DNA of 64,000 bases from positions 806,001 through 870,000 of the forward strand of contig NZ_OZ242038.1 in NCBI RefSeq assembly GCF_965205175.1, written 5' to 3'. Under the pieces are notes generated by a model that made no database searches, was not told the DNA's origin, and saw only the letters and a program-made list of their open reading frames with translations. Shown in pieces: positions 7,767 to 16,051 of the stretch (positions within the stretch are counted from its first letter, which is position 1; each line of letters opens with the position of its first letter). Made by a program: the position numbers and the translations under genes. Origin of the DNA: Poriferisodalis sp965205175. Lineage in GTDB: Bacteria > Actinomycetota > Acidimicrobiia > Acidimicrobiales > Poriferisodalaceae.

Positions 7767-8987
7767 GTGAGAGTCGCGGTGCTGTGCATGCACACCTCGC
7801 CGACACACCAGCCCGGCAGCGGCGACGGCGGCGGCTTGAACGTGTACGTGCGAGAGCTCACTGCGTCGCTGGCGCACCTCGGCGTCGAGGGTGAGATTTA
7901 CACGCGTCGTACCGATTGGTCACAGCCGCATCGGCTCGAGGTGGAGCCGGGAGTGCAGGTCATCCATGTCGACGCCGGTGCGCCGTCTCTGGACAAGCGG
8001 GACCTGCCGGCGGTGGTTGCCACGTTCACCGACCACGTCGCAGAGCATCTGACGGGATGCCCGGTGGACGCCATTCACGCCCACTACTGGCTCAGCGGCG
8101 TGGCGGGACACCGGCTGAAGCACCGCCTGGGCGTTCCCTTAGCTGTCACTTTTCATACGCTCGGGCGCGTCAAGGCGGACGCCGGTGATGCCGAGCCGCG
8201 TCACCGTGGCGACGCCGAGCAGCGCATCATCGACTGTGCAGATGCGGTGTTCACTTCGGGCGCTGTCGAGACGGGCCAGCTCAGGTCCCTGTACGACGCG
8301 CCTGCCGAGCGGCTGCACGTGCTGACGCCGGGCGTGGACCGGGCCATCTTCGCGCCCGGCCAGCGTCATGGGGCGCGGGCGGCGATCGGCATTGGACCGG
8401 GTCCCGTGCTGCTGTTCGTCGGTCGTCTGCAGCCGCTCAAGGGTGCCGAACTGGCAGTGGAGACCCTCGCAGCCATCCGAGCCTCCGGCGCGGCGGGTGC
8501 TGAGGCCCAGCTGGTCATCGTCGGTGGTCCCAGCGGCCCCCAAGGCGAGGCGACGCTTGAACGGCTCAAGACCATGACTGAAGAATTGTCGATTGCTCCG
8601 CACGTGCGGTTCGTCGAGCCGCTGCCGCATCATCTGCTGTCGACCTACTACCGGGCCGCCGATGTGTGCTTGGTGCCGAGCCGGTCGGAATCCTTCGGCT
8701 TGGTCGCGCTCGAAGCGGCAGCCTGCGGGACGCCGGTTGTGGCGTCCGACGTGGGCGGCCTGCGCGACAACATCGTGGAAGGACGCACTGGTTACCTCGT
8801 GGCCGGACGCAGCAGCGACGCGTTCGCGCGTCGGATCATCGAGATTCTCGCCGATCCGCTGTTGGCGTTGCGACTCGGCGACGCCGGCGCTCGCCGCGCA
8901 GAGCGCTGCAGCTGGCGTGCCAGCGCATCGGCAGCGCTCGAAGTGCTCGAAGCAGCAGCACAGCGCGAACTGGTCGCTTGCCTGTGA
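7767..8987 (+). CDS. mshA: D-inositol-3-phosphate glycosyltransferase MshA
   Basis: A 406-residue GT-B (GT4 family) glycosyltransferase. The N-terminus has the MshA pattern: CMHTSPTHQPGSGDGGGLNVYV, then AHYWLSGVAGHRLK and FHTLGRVK, and in the C-terminal domain LLFVGRLQPLKG and the donor-binding ESFGLVALEAAACGTPVVAS. MshA joins N-acetylglucosamine from UDP-GlcNAc to inositol-3-phosphate, the first step of mycothiol synthesis, so the organism probably uses mycothiol as its thiol buffer. GTG start at 7767. The next gene is a YbjN-domain gene, as beside mshA in mycobacteria. Confidence 0.9.
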   Translation: MRVAVLCMHTSPTHQPGSGDGGGLNVYVRELTASLAHLGVEGEIYTRRTDWSQPHRLEVEPGVQVIHVDAGAPSLDKRDLPAVVATFTDHVAEHLTGCPVDAIHAHYWLSGVAGHRLKHRLGVPLAVTFHTLGRVKADAGDAEPRHRGDAEQRIIDCADAVFTSGAVETGQLRSLYDAPAERLHVLTPGVDRAIFAPGQRHGARAAIGIGPGPVLLFVGRLQPLKGAELAVETLAAIRASGAAGAEAQLVIVGGPSGPQGEATLERLKTMTEELSIAPHVRFVEPLPHHLLSTYYRAADVCLVPSRSESFGLVALEAAACGTPVVASDVGGLRDNIVEGRTGYLVAGRSSDAFARRIIEILADPLLALRLGDAGARRAERCSWRASASAALEVLEAAAQRELVACL

Positions 8988-9006
8988 GCCGGCCGCGGCT
9001 GGGGAG

Positions 9007-9483
9007 GTGACCCGCCGCCCCGCAACCGATGCGGAGCTCAATCAGCTTGAGGCTCGTCTGGACGCTTGGCTGGCCGACTGGGCTCGGTCGCAGTCCGCTG
9101 CCGGTCCCGACGAGCGCCCGCTGCTGCTCGACGTCACCCGCGACGCCGACGTGCCGCGTCGCTGGTATCTGCGTCTGTCAGGGGAATCGCGCGACGTGAT
9201 TGCGATCTGGCTGACGCTGCGCCAGCGCACGCTGGCCTATGAGTCCTATGTGCTGCCGGCACCGCAGCATCGGCCCAACAGCGTGGCGGACTTCGTGCTG
9301 CGCCGCAACCACTCGCTGGTAGGCGCCCGCTACGGCATCGGCCCCGAAGATGCCCTGTACTTGACCGGAGAGCTGCCGACCCACTGCGTCGACGAAGACG
9401 AGCTGGATCGGATCGTCGGATCGCTCTGGTCGTACGTCGAGCGGGATTTCACGACGTTGATCCGGCTGGGCTTCCGCCAGTAG
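9007..9483 (+). CDS. YbjN-domain protein
   Basis: A 158-residue protein with the YbjN / bacterial sensory-transduction regulator pattern: RWYLRLSGESRDVIAIWLTLRQRTLAYESYVLPAP is followed by VADFVLRRNHSLVGARYGIGPEDALYLTGELP and a C-terminal helical segment. YbjN proteins fold like type III secretion chaperones; their role is unclear. The GTG at 9007, 20 bases after the mshA stop, is the only usable start nearby. In mycobacteria the homologue also directly follows mshA, so this linkage is conserved, perhaps with a role in mycothiol or redox physiology. Confidence 0.8.
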   Translation: MTRRPATDAELNQLEARLDAWLADWARSQSAAGPDERPLLLDVTRDADVPRRWYLRLSGESRDVIAIWLTLRQRTLAYESYVLPAPQHRPNSVADFVLRRNHSLVGARYGIGPEDALYLTGELPTHCVDEDELDRIVGSLWSYVERDFTTLIRLGFRQ

Positions 9484-9628
9484 CTCCCATGGCCGGCCGC
9501 CCCGACGATGGGCAGCTGTGGTAGCCGCCAATCCCACCGCTGGCACGTCCAACCTCGCGTGCGCAGGACACAGACTCATAAATCACTTGACTGCATGCAG
9601 CGGGTTCTGGTGCATTTGATGTCTGCCG

Positions 9629-9650
9629 GGGTGCCCGCTGTCAGGCACCC
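9629..9650. other. Hairpin in ybjN-proC gap
   Basis: GGGTGCC and GGCACCC form a 7-bp stem with an 8-base loop in the 250-base gap between the ybjN-like gene and proC. No U-tract follows. It may assist termination; otherwise I see nothing in this gap before the proC promoter. Confidence 0.3.
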
Positions 9651-9721
9651 GGGAAGTGCCCCACCCCCAACGGGCGCCCCGGCATCACGAACGAGCATCT
9701 CGAACGACCGGATGCACGAGG

Positions 9722-9727
9722 TACCGT
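9722..9727 (+). promoter_or_regulatory. -10 element of proC
   Basis: TACCGT lies exactly six bases before the GTG at 9734, the spacing expected for leaderless transcription. Confidence 0.5.
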
Positions 9728-9733
9728 GAATCC

Positions 9734-10525
9734 GTGGCCGACAAGGTCGAACTGCTCATCGTCGGCGGCGGCAAGATGGGCGAGGCACTGGTGGGCGGCC
9801 TGCTCGCGTCGGGCCGCAGCCCGCGTGCCATGTGCGTCGTGGAGCCGATTTCCGCACGTCGAGACGAGCTGTCCGGGCGCTACGGCGTCGCTGTCGCCGA
9901 CGAGACGGCCGCATCGTCGGGAGCAATTCTGGCCACCAAGCCAGACGTGACTCCCGCCGTCGCGGCTCAGGTTGCTGCCGCGGGCACTGATCGCGTGCTC
10001 TCCATTGCCGCCGGAGTCACGCTCGCGACGCTCGGCGCCGCAGTGGGCCCCACAGTGCCGATCGTGCGTGCTATGCCCAATACGCCGGCACTGGTGTCGC
10101 AAGGCGCTGCGGCGATCTGCGGCAACGACCGCGCCACCGAAGCCGACCTCCGATGGGCCACCGAGGTGCTCGGCGCTGTCGGCAGCGTCGTGCGCGTCCA
10201 AGAGCACCTGATGGACGCAGTGACCGGACTGTCGGGTTCGGGGCCGGCGTACGTTTTTCTGGTGGCGGAGGCGATGATCGAGGCGGGCGTGCTCGTGGGC
10301 CTGAGCCGGCCTGTGGCAACGGAGTTGACCAGTCAAACCTTGCTGGGCGCAGCGACGCTGCTGGCGCAAGGTCGTTCGCCCGCTGAGCTGCGAGCCGACG
10401 TGACGTCGCCCGGCGGCACGACTGCAGCAGGGCTCCGCGAGCTGGAACGGCACGGCGTGCGGACCGCATTCGCGGCGGCGGTTGAAGCAGCCGCCTTTCG
10501 CTCTGGCGAACTCGGCGCAGCGTGA
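9734..10525 (+). CDS. proC: Pyrroline-5-carboxylate reductase
   Basis: ProC reduces pyrroline-5-carboxylate to proline with NAD(P)H, the last step of proline synthesis, in the cytoplasm. The 263-residue protein has the Rossmann start ELLIVGGGKMGEALVGGLL, the P5C reductase motifs VRAMPNTPALVSQGAAA, DAVTGLSGSGPAYVFLVAEA, and the C-terminal signature DVTSPGGTTAAGLRELE. The GTG at 9734 (VADKVELLIVG) is supported by the nucleotide-binding motif position and by a -10 element six bases upstream. Frames reading through on the other strand here are shadows. Confidence 0.95.
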   Translation: MADKVELLIVGGGKMGEALVGGLLASGRSPRAMCVVEPISARRDELSGRYGVAVADETAASSGAILATKPDVTPAVAAQVAAAGTDRVLSIAAGVTLATLGAAVGPTVPIVRAMPNTPALVSQGAAAICGNDRATEADLRWATEVLGAVGSVVRVQEHLMDAVTGLSGSGPAYVFLVAEAMIEAGVLVGLSRPVATELTSQTLLGAATLLAQGRSPAELRADVTSPGGTTAAGLRELERHGVRTAFAAAVEAAAFRSGELGAA

Positions 10526-10574
10526 CGGGCGGACTCGGCGGCCAGTGCTGGGACCGCTTCGGGAACCCGAACCC

Positions 10575-11399
10575 GTGACCGCGCGGCCGGACCACAGCAC
10601 GGTCACCTGCTTGAGCGACATGGGCACTGCGGACGAGTCGGTGGGTGTCATCCACTCGATCCTGCGCCAGTCGGCGCCCGGTGCCGCGGTGATCGACTTG
10701 TGCCACCAGATCGACCCGGACGATGTGCGCACGGCGGCGCTGATGCTCGCCCGCAGTGTGCCGTACCTCGCACCTGGCGTAGTGCTGGCATCGGTGGGCC
10801 GCCGTCTGGACCGGCCCGCCATCGCCGTGTCGGTCGGCAAGGGCCAATCGATGCTGGTGGGTCCGGACAACGGTGTGCTGGCGGCGACCACTGCTGCAGT
10901 CGGCGGCGCGGACATCGCAGTGCGCATCGAGTGTCCCGGCGGCAGGGACCCTGCGTCGGTGCTGCACCCAATGCGCGATGTGCTCGCACCCGCTGCGGGC
11001 CGTCTCGCGGCAGACGAGCCAGTCGAGACCTTGGGTACGCCGATCGACCCGGCGCTGCTGATGCCGTCGCTGGTTGCGGTGCCCCGCGTCGACGACGACG
11101 GCTCAGTGACCGCCGAAGTGCTCTCGGTGACACGCTGGGGCACAGTGCAGCTCAACGTCGACCGCGACACGCTGGCGCCACTCGGCAATCTCCTCGTCGC
11201 GGAATGGACCGACAACGGGCCGACTTCGCCGGCCGGGCAAGCGAATGCGCGGCTTGCTTCGGCCGGCTCGCCCGGCACGAGCGGCTTGGAGCTGTGCGAC
11301 GACCCGTTCGGGCTGCTTGAGCTCACCGTCGCGGGCCGCAGCGCCGCCCACCTCGGTTTCGCACCAGGCGCCGAGGTCCGCCTGCGCCCGGCGACCTGA
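10575..11399 (+). CDS. SAM hydroxide adenosyltransferase-like protein (DUF62)
   Basis: A 274-residue protein of the family that splits S-adenosylmethionine into adenosine and methionine using water (COG1912), relatives of fluorinases. Matching segments are CLSDMGTADESVGVIHSIL, the AAVIDLCHQIDPDDVRTAALMLARSVPYLAPG block, and MLVGPDNGVLA. The usual early motif of the family is roughly TDFG-x-x-D-x-Y-VG; here it reads SDMGTADESVG, with the aromatic residue changed. The LGFAPGAEVRLR ending fits the C-terminal beta domain. Start is the GTG at 10575, 49 bases after proC. Cellular role unclear. Confidence 0.8.
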   Translation: MTARPDHSTVTCLSDMGTADESVGVIHSILRQSAPGAAVIDLCHQIDPDDVRTAALMLARSVPYLAPGVVLASVGRRLDRPAIAVSVGKGQSMLVGPDNGVLAATTAAVGGADIAVRIECPGGRDPASVLHPMRDVLAPAAGRLAADEPVETLGTPIDPALLMPSLVAVPRVDDDGSVTAEVLSVTRWGTVQLNVDRDTLAPLGNLLVAEWTDNGPTSPAGQANARLASAGSPGTSGLELCDDPFGLLELTVAGRSAAHLGFAPGAEVRLRPAT

Positions 11400-11469
11400 T
11401 GCTCAGCGACCTGATGCCCGGTCGCCTCGTGCTCAGGGACGTGAGGCTTGCCGCACAAGCGCCCGCGCC

Positions 11470-11559
11470 ATGAGGCCTCGTACAGCGTTGGTGCTGGCCG
11501 CGCTCGCAGCGCTCATCTTGCTGGCGGCCACGGTTCAGCTGCTCGTGGCCTTGGGGTAA
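11470..11559 (+). CDS. Possible 29-residue single-span membrane peptide
   Basis: A short frame from ATG at 11470 encodes MRPRTALVLAALAALILLAA followed by TVQLLVALG: two positive charges followed by one hydrophobic helix. It lies alone between the SAM-hydrolase-like gene and hemA. No ribosome site or homology is evident, so this may be chance in an alanine-rich, high-GC stretch. I keep it because its composition is that of a genuine small membrane peptide. Confidence 0.3.
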   Translation: MRPRTALVLAALAALILLAATVQLLVALG

Positions 11560-11689
11560 GGCCGCGCTCATGCCGCGCGGTCGTCGCGGTGGGCACCGCA
11601 GCGCTCTGGTGTTAGCGCCGGCGTGTGGCGACGAGCCGCTGGACCGGCGAGACTGCGGGTGCCGCATTCCCGAACCTTGGGTAGTCCTC

Positions 11690-12964
11690 GTGTCCATCGT
11701 TGTCATGGGCGTGAGCCATCGCAGCGCGCCGCTCGAACTGTTGGAGCGCTGCACGGTTGCCGCCGCTGACGTCCCGAAACGACTTGGCGATCTTGCGTCG
11801 TGCGAGAACGTCAGCGAAGCTGTGGTGGTATCCACCTGCAATCGCACCGAGGCTTACGTCCTCGCCGAGAAATTCCACGCGGCTTACGGCGAGCTGCGCG
11901 ATTTCTTCTGCACGCTGTCGGGGGTGGCGCCGGCCGTGCTCTCCGACCATCTCTACGTCCACTACGACGACGCGGCTGCGCATCACCTGTTCCGAGTAGC
12001 GAGCGGCCTGGAATCGGTGGTGCTCGGTGAACACGAGATACTGGGCCAAGTTCGTGCCGCGCGTGACATCGCACGAGACGAGGGCACCGTGGGCGCGGTG
12101 CTGAACCAGCTGTTCCAGCACGGCTTGGCTGCCGGCAAGCGTGTGCGCAGCCAAACGGGCATCTCGCGAGGAACGGCGTCGGTCAGCCATGCGGCGGTCA
12201 GCATGGCCACGGACCATCTCGGCTCGCTGGAGACGGCGCAAGTGCTCGTCGTGGGCGCCGGCGACATGGCCGAAGGCATGATCGTGGCTCTTGCAGCGGC
12301 CGGCCCGGCAACGGTGCAGGTAGCAAACCGGACGCCTTCGCATGCGCACGCACTTGCCGCCCGCGTCGGCGGGCATCACCTGCCGCTCAGTCGGCTGGAG
12401 GACGCATTGGTGGAGGTGGACCTGCTGTTGACCTCCACCGGCGCAACGTCGGTCATCGTGGACCACGCCAGCGTGGACGCGGTCATCGAACGGCGCGCCG
12501 GTCGTCCGCTGCTCATCGTCGACATCGCCGTGCCGCGTGATGTGGATCCGGCGGTGGCCCGCATTGGCGGCGTCACGCTGCTCGACATGGACGACCTGTC
12601 CCGATTCGCGGCGCTCGGCAGAGCGGGACGCGAAGCGGAGGTGGCTGCAGTCGAGGCGATGCTGGTCGCGGAGACGGCGCGGTTCTGCGACAGCCGCTCC
12701 GCCCGCGAGATGGCGCCGGTCATCGAATCGCTTCGAGGCAGGGCCGAGACGGTGCGCCGGGTCGAGATCGAGCGCACGCTGGCGGCACATCCTGGCCTCG
12801 GCGCCGATGCTCGCGAGGCGCTCGACCGTGCGACGGCATCGCTGGTCAACAAGCTGCTGCATCATCCCACCGTTGCCTTGAAGTCGGCGGCGGGCAAGTC
12901 CAAAGGAGATCGACTCGCGGACGCCGTGCGCGACCTGTTCGATCTGTGGAACCCGTCTGCGTGA
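11690..12964 (+). CDS. hemA: Glutamyl-tRNA reductase HemA
   Basis: HemA reduces glutamyl-tRNA(Glu) to glutamate-1-semialdehyde with NADPH, the first committed step of C5 tetrapyrrole synthesis. The 424-residue protein shows the N-terminal GVSHRSAPLELLER, the catalytic cysteine in VVSTCNRTEAY, the GLESVVLGEHEILGQVR block, the NADPH site VLVVGAGDMAEG and the dimerisation end AAGKSKGDRLADAVRDLFDL. The GTG at 11690 (VSIVVMGVSHRS) is the expected start. Its stop overlaps the hemC start (GTGA), opening a four-gene operon hemA-hemC-hemD-hemL. Confidence 0.95.
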   Translation: MSIVVMGVSHRSAPLELLERCTVAAADVPKRLGDLASCENVSEAVVVSTCNRTEAYVLAEKFHAAYGELRDFFCTLSGVAPAVLSDHLYVHYDDAAAHHLFRVASGLESVVLGEHEILGQVRAARDIARDEGTVGAVLNQLFQHGLAAGKRVRSQTGISRGTASVSHAAVSMATDHLGSLETAQVLVVGAGDMAEGMIVALAAAGPATVQVANRTPSHAHALAARVGGHHLPLSRLEDALVEVDLLLTSTGATSVIVDHASVDAVIERRAGRPLLIVDIAVPRDVDPAVARIGGVTLLDMDDLSRFAALGRAGREAEVAAVEAMLVAETARFCDSRSAREMAPVIESLRGRAETVRRVEIERTLAAHPGLGADAREALDRATASLVNKLLHHPTVALKSAAGKSKGDRLADAVRDLFDLWNPSA

Positions 12965-13887
12965 GGATCGCAACCCGATCGAGTCCGCTGGCGATGTGGG
13001 CCGCGCATGCCGTTGCCAGCGCGCTGCAACTGGCCGGATCGCCCCGGCGCGACATCGAATTCGTGCCGGTGTCCACCAGCGGCGATGTGGATCTGTCCAC
13101 GCCGCTGTCGCAGATGTCGGGGCGCGGCGTGTTCGTGACCGAGGTGCAAGCCGCCGTGCTCGACGGGCGAGCGGACATAGCGGTACACAGTGCCAAGGAC
13201 ATGCGCTCCGAGCAGACCCCGGGGCTGGCATTGGCCGGCTGCCTGGCACGCGGGGAGGCACGCGACGCGCTGGTCGGCATGACGCTCGACGCGATTCCCC
13301 GCGGCGGCGTCGTGGCCACCGGATCGCAACGCCGCCGATGTCACCTGGCAGCGCTGCGGAGCGATCTGCGCTTTGCGAGTCTGCGCGGGAACATGGCACG
13401 TCGCATCGCCGTCGCCGACAGAGCGGACGTCGATGCGGTCATCGTGGCGGCAGTGGCGCTCGAGCGTCTCGGTGAATCTCACCGCATCGCACAGCGATTC
13501 AGCCACGACGACATCGTGCCTCAGGTCGGCCAAGGCGCCATTGCCGTCGAGCACCGCATCGACGATGCCGACGCTGCCGCAGCGGTCGGCGAGATCATCG
13601 ACGATGCGACGACGAGATGCGTTCGAGCTGAGCGCGCGTTCTTGCGGACGCTCGGCGGCGGCTGCGATCTGCCAACCGGCGCTCACGCCATCCTCGAAGC
13701 CACTGGACGCGTACACATGACTGCGTCGCTCGCAGCCCCGGATCGCCGCCGCATCGCACGAGCGGCTCGCAGCGACGCCGACGGCGAGCGTCTCGGCGTG
13801 GCGCTGGCCCGCGAGCTGCTGTCCGCCGTCGGCGCGCATGCCACGATGCCCGCTGAGCTGTCCGCCAGCCAGTCCGCCGATGTGTGA
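12961..13887 (+). CDS. hemC: Porphobilinogen deaminase HemC
   Basis: HemC (hydroxymethylbilane synthase) joins four porphobilinogens into hydroxymethylbilane. The 308-residue protein starts VRIATRSSPLAMW and shows VPVSTSGDVD, DIAVHSAKDM, the TGSQRRRCHLAALR segment, LRGNMARRI, and the cysteine that carries the dipyrromethane cofactor in LGGGCDLPTGAHA. GTG at 12961 overlaps the hemA stop by four bases; an earlier GTG at 12946 is possible but adds residues unlike the family start. It ends just before hemD. Confidence 0.95.
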   Translation: MRIATRSSPLAMWAAHAVASALQLAGSPRRDIEFVPVSTSGDVDLSTPLSQMSGRGVFVTEVQAAVLDGRADIAVHSAKDMRSEQTPGLALAGCLARGEARDALVGMTLDAIPRGGVVATGSQRRRCHLAALRSDLRFASLRGNMARRIAVADRADVDAVIVAAVALERLGESHRIAQRFSHDDIVPQVGQGAIAVEHRIDDADAAAAVGEIIDDATTRCVRAERAFLRTLGGGCDLPTGAHAILEATGRVHMTASLAAPDRRRIARAARSDADGERLGVALARELLSAVGAHATMPAELSASQSADV

Positions 13888-13895
13888 GGCCGGCG

Positions 13896-14717
13896 ATGTC
13901 TGAGGACCTCGGCGAGAGCGACTTGAGCGCGCTCGCTGACCGCACCGTGGTCGTCACCAGGGCCTCGCACCAGGCTGCTGCCACCGCGGAAGCGCTTCGA
14001 GTTCACGGCGCACGTCCGCTGGTTGCGCCGGCAATAGCGGTGGTGCCGCCGCTGGACGGCGGTCAGCGGCTGGACGATGCGCTGCTGCGGCTCCAACAGT
14101 TCAGCTGGGTTGCGTTCACCTCCACCAACGCGGTTGCGGCGACGCTCGCGCGCGCCGACCGCCGCGGTGTGCGCGGCAGCTTCGCACGCATCCGTGTCGC
14201 CGCCGTCGGCGCTGCCACGGCGGCACGCGTCGAGTGCGAGCTGGAGCGGCCTGCCGATCTTGTTCCCGACCAGAACGATGCCGCCGGTCTCGTTGCGGCA
14301 TTCGGGGAACCGCGACCAAGCGACGCATGCTTGGTTCCCCATTCGGCGCAGGCTCGACCCGAACTCGTCGACGGCCTGCGCAGCCGCGGCTGGGCGGTCG
14401 ACGCAGTCACTGCATATCGCACCGTGACACCCACGCTGTCGGACCACCTCGTTGCAGACGTGCTGGGAGCAGATGCGGTCATCTTCGCCTCGCCGTCGGC
14501 GGTGCTCGGTCACCTCAGCCAGCTCGGCAGGCCCAAGGTCGGCGGCAAAGTGGTCTGCATCGGCAACACCACGGCTGCCGCATGCATCGAGGCGGACTTG
14601 GAGGTGGCGGCGGTTGCGCGCCATCCCTCCGACGAAGGTCTGCTCGAAGCGACCGCAGCGGCGCTGCGTGCCGACTGCCCTTCGCCGGCAGTGCAGCCTT
14701 TACGCTGCGAACGGTGA
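13896..14717 (+). CDS. hemD: Uroporphyrinogen-III synthase HemD
   Basis: HemD cyclises hydroxymethylbilane with inversion of ring D to give uroporphyrinogen III. The 273-residue protein has the loose HemD pattern: DRTVVVTRASHQA, the WVAFTSTNAV segment, RVAAVGAATA, AYRTVTP, and the second-domain VIFASPSAV and VVCIGNTTAAAC. I choose the ATG at 13896 because a GAGG ribosome site (13886-13889) precedes it by six bases; a GTG at 13884 overlapping the hemC stop is the alternative. Its stop overlaps the hemL GTG. hemB, often found next in actinobacteria, is missing here. Confidence 0.9.
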   Translation: MSEDLGESDLSALADRTVVVTRASHQAAATAEALRVHGARPLVAPAIAVVPPLDGGQRLDDALLRLQQFSWVAFTSTNAVAATLARADRRGVRGSFARIRVAAVGAATAARVECELERPADLVPDQNDAAGLVAAFGEPRPSDACLVPHSAQARPELVDGLRSRGWAVDAVTAYRTVTPTLSDHLVADVLGADAVIFASPSAVLGHLSQLGRPKVGGKVVCIGNTTAAACIEADLEVAAVARHPSDEGLLEATAAALRADCPSPAVQPLRCER

Positions 14718-16033
14718 CCGAACCGTCATCGACACCGCAGCCAACGCCCCAGTCGATACCGCGACCGACGAATGCAGAACTCTTCGACGCAGCACGCCGT
14801 GTCATCCCCGGCGGGGTCAACTCACCGGTTCGCGCCTTCGGGTCGGTAGGCGGCACCCCGTACTTCGTGGCATCAGCACACGGCCCGCATGTGACCGATG
14901 TCCAGGGCCGGCGCTACATCGACTTCGTCCAGTCGTACGGGGCGATCATTCTCGGACACGCCGATCCGGCCGTCAACGACGCAGTGGCCGCAGCCGCAGT
15001 TCAGGGAACGTCCTATGGCGCTCCGACGGCGCGCGAGGTGATGCTCGCTGAACGCATCGCCGCAGCGGCGCCCGGCGTCGAGCAGGTGCGGCTGACCAGC
15101 AGCGGTACCGAAGCGGCCATGACCGCTGTGCGTCTGGCGCGCGGCTTCACCGGCCGGCGGCGCATCGTGAAGTTCGCGGGCTGCTACCACGGGCACGCAG
15201 ATGCGCTGCTGGCCGCCGGCGGCAGCGGAGTGGCCACGCTTGGGCTGTCGGGCTCGGCGGGCGTCCCGCCCGGCGCCGTGGCCGACACGGTGGTGGCGCC
15301 GTACAACGTCGTGCCCGAACTTGACGAGCAGGTTGCAGCGGTGGTCGTCGAGCCGGTCGCAGCCAACATGGGTCTGGTGGCGCCCGCAGCGGGCTTCCTG
15401 GACGGCCTGCGCCACGCCTGCACCCAAACGGGTGCGCTGTTGGTCTTCGACGAGGTCATCACCGGCTTTCGTCTCGGCCGCGGAGGCGCAGCCGAGCGCT
15501 TCGGGGTCACGCCGGACATCTCGTGCTTCGGCAAAGTCATCGGCGGAGGCCTGCCGATCGGCGCACTCGGCGCACGCACCGAGATCGCTGAGACGCTGGC
15601 CCCGACCGGTCCCGTGTACCAAGCCGGGACCTTGTCGGGGAACCCGTTGGCGACCGCCGCAGGCTTGGCTGCGCTCGACCAGCTCACGCCGGAGACCTAT
15701 GCGGAGCTGGAGACGCGGGCCGCGCACTTCGCGAACGGCCTCGCCGACACGTTGCGCGAAGCGCGCTTCGAGGTCGTGGTCACGCGCGTCGGCACCCTCG
15801 TCGGCCTGTGGTGCGGGGCTGCGCCCGAGGCGGGCTGGACGCCATGCGACTACGACGATGCCCGCAGCACCGACGAGCAGGCCTACGCCCGGCTGCACGC
15901 TGAACTGCTGGCCCGCGGCGTGGCCCTCGCACCCGGTGCCTACGAAGCGATCTTCGTCGGCCTCGCCCACACGCCGGAAATCATCGACGAAGCGTTGGCC
16001 AAGATCGCCCAAGCTGCAGCCGCTGCGCGCTGA
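14714..16033 (+). CDS. hemL: Glutamate-1-semialdehyde aminotransferase HemL
   Basis: HemL is a PLP enzyme that turns glutamate-1-semialdehyde into 5-aminolevulinate. The 439-residue protein shows RRVIPGGVNSPVRAFGSVGG, FVQSYGAIILGHADPAV, LTSSGTEAAMTAVRLARG, the CYHGHADALL block, VFDEVITGFR, and the PLP lysine in CFGKVIGGGLPIGA. The GTG at 14714 overlaps the hemD stop (GTGA). The stop lies 18 bases from the convergent oxidoreductase gene. The block supplies haem to the cytochromes encoded next door, which fits the gene order. Confidence 0.96.
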   Translation: MTEPSSTPQPTPQSIPRPTNAELFDAARRVIPGGVNSPVRAFGSVGGTPYFVASAHGPHVTDVQGRRYIDFVQSYGAIILGHADPAVNDAVAAAAVQGTSYGAPTAREVMLAERIAAAAPGVEQVRLTSSGTEAAMTAVRLARGFTGRRRIVKFAGCYHGHADALLAAGGSGVATLGLSGSAGVPPGAVADTVVAPYNVVPELDEQVAAVVVEPVAANMGLVAPAAGFLDGLRHACTQTGALLVFDEVITGFRLGRGGAAERFGVTPDISCFGKVIGGGLPIGALGARTEIAETLAPTGPVYQAGTLSGNPLATAAGLAALDQLTPETYAELETRAAHFANGLADTLREARFEVVVTRVGTLVGLWCGAAPEAGWTPCDYDDARSTDEQAYARLHAELLARGVALAPGAYEAIFVGLAHTPEIIDEALAKIAQAAAAAR

Positions 16034-16051
16034 GCGCACCGCTGCAAGCCA

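Noticed and set aside
9641..11458. 605-codon open frame on the minus strand
   Set aside because: Antisense to proC and the SAM-hydrolase-like gene, whose motifs are clear; typical high-GC shadow.
14234..14713. 160-codon upstream extension of hemL
   Set aside because: Lies inside hemD in another frame; HemL similarity begins only after the GTG at 14714.
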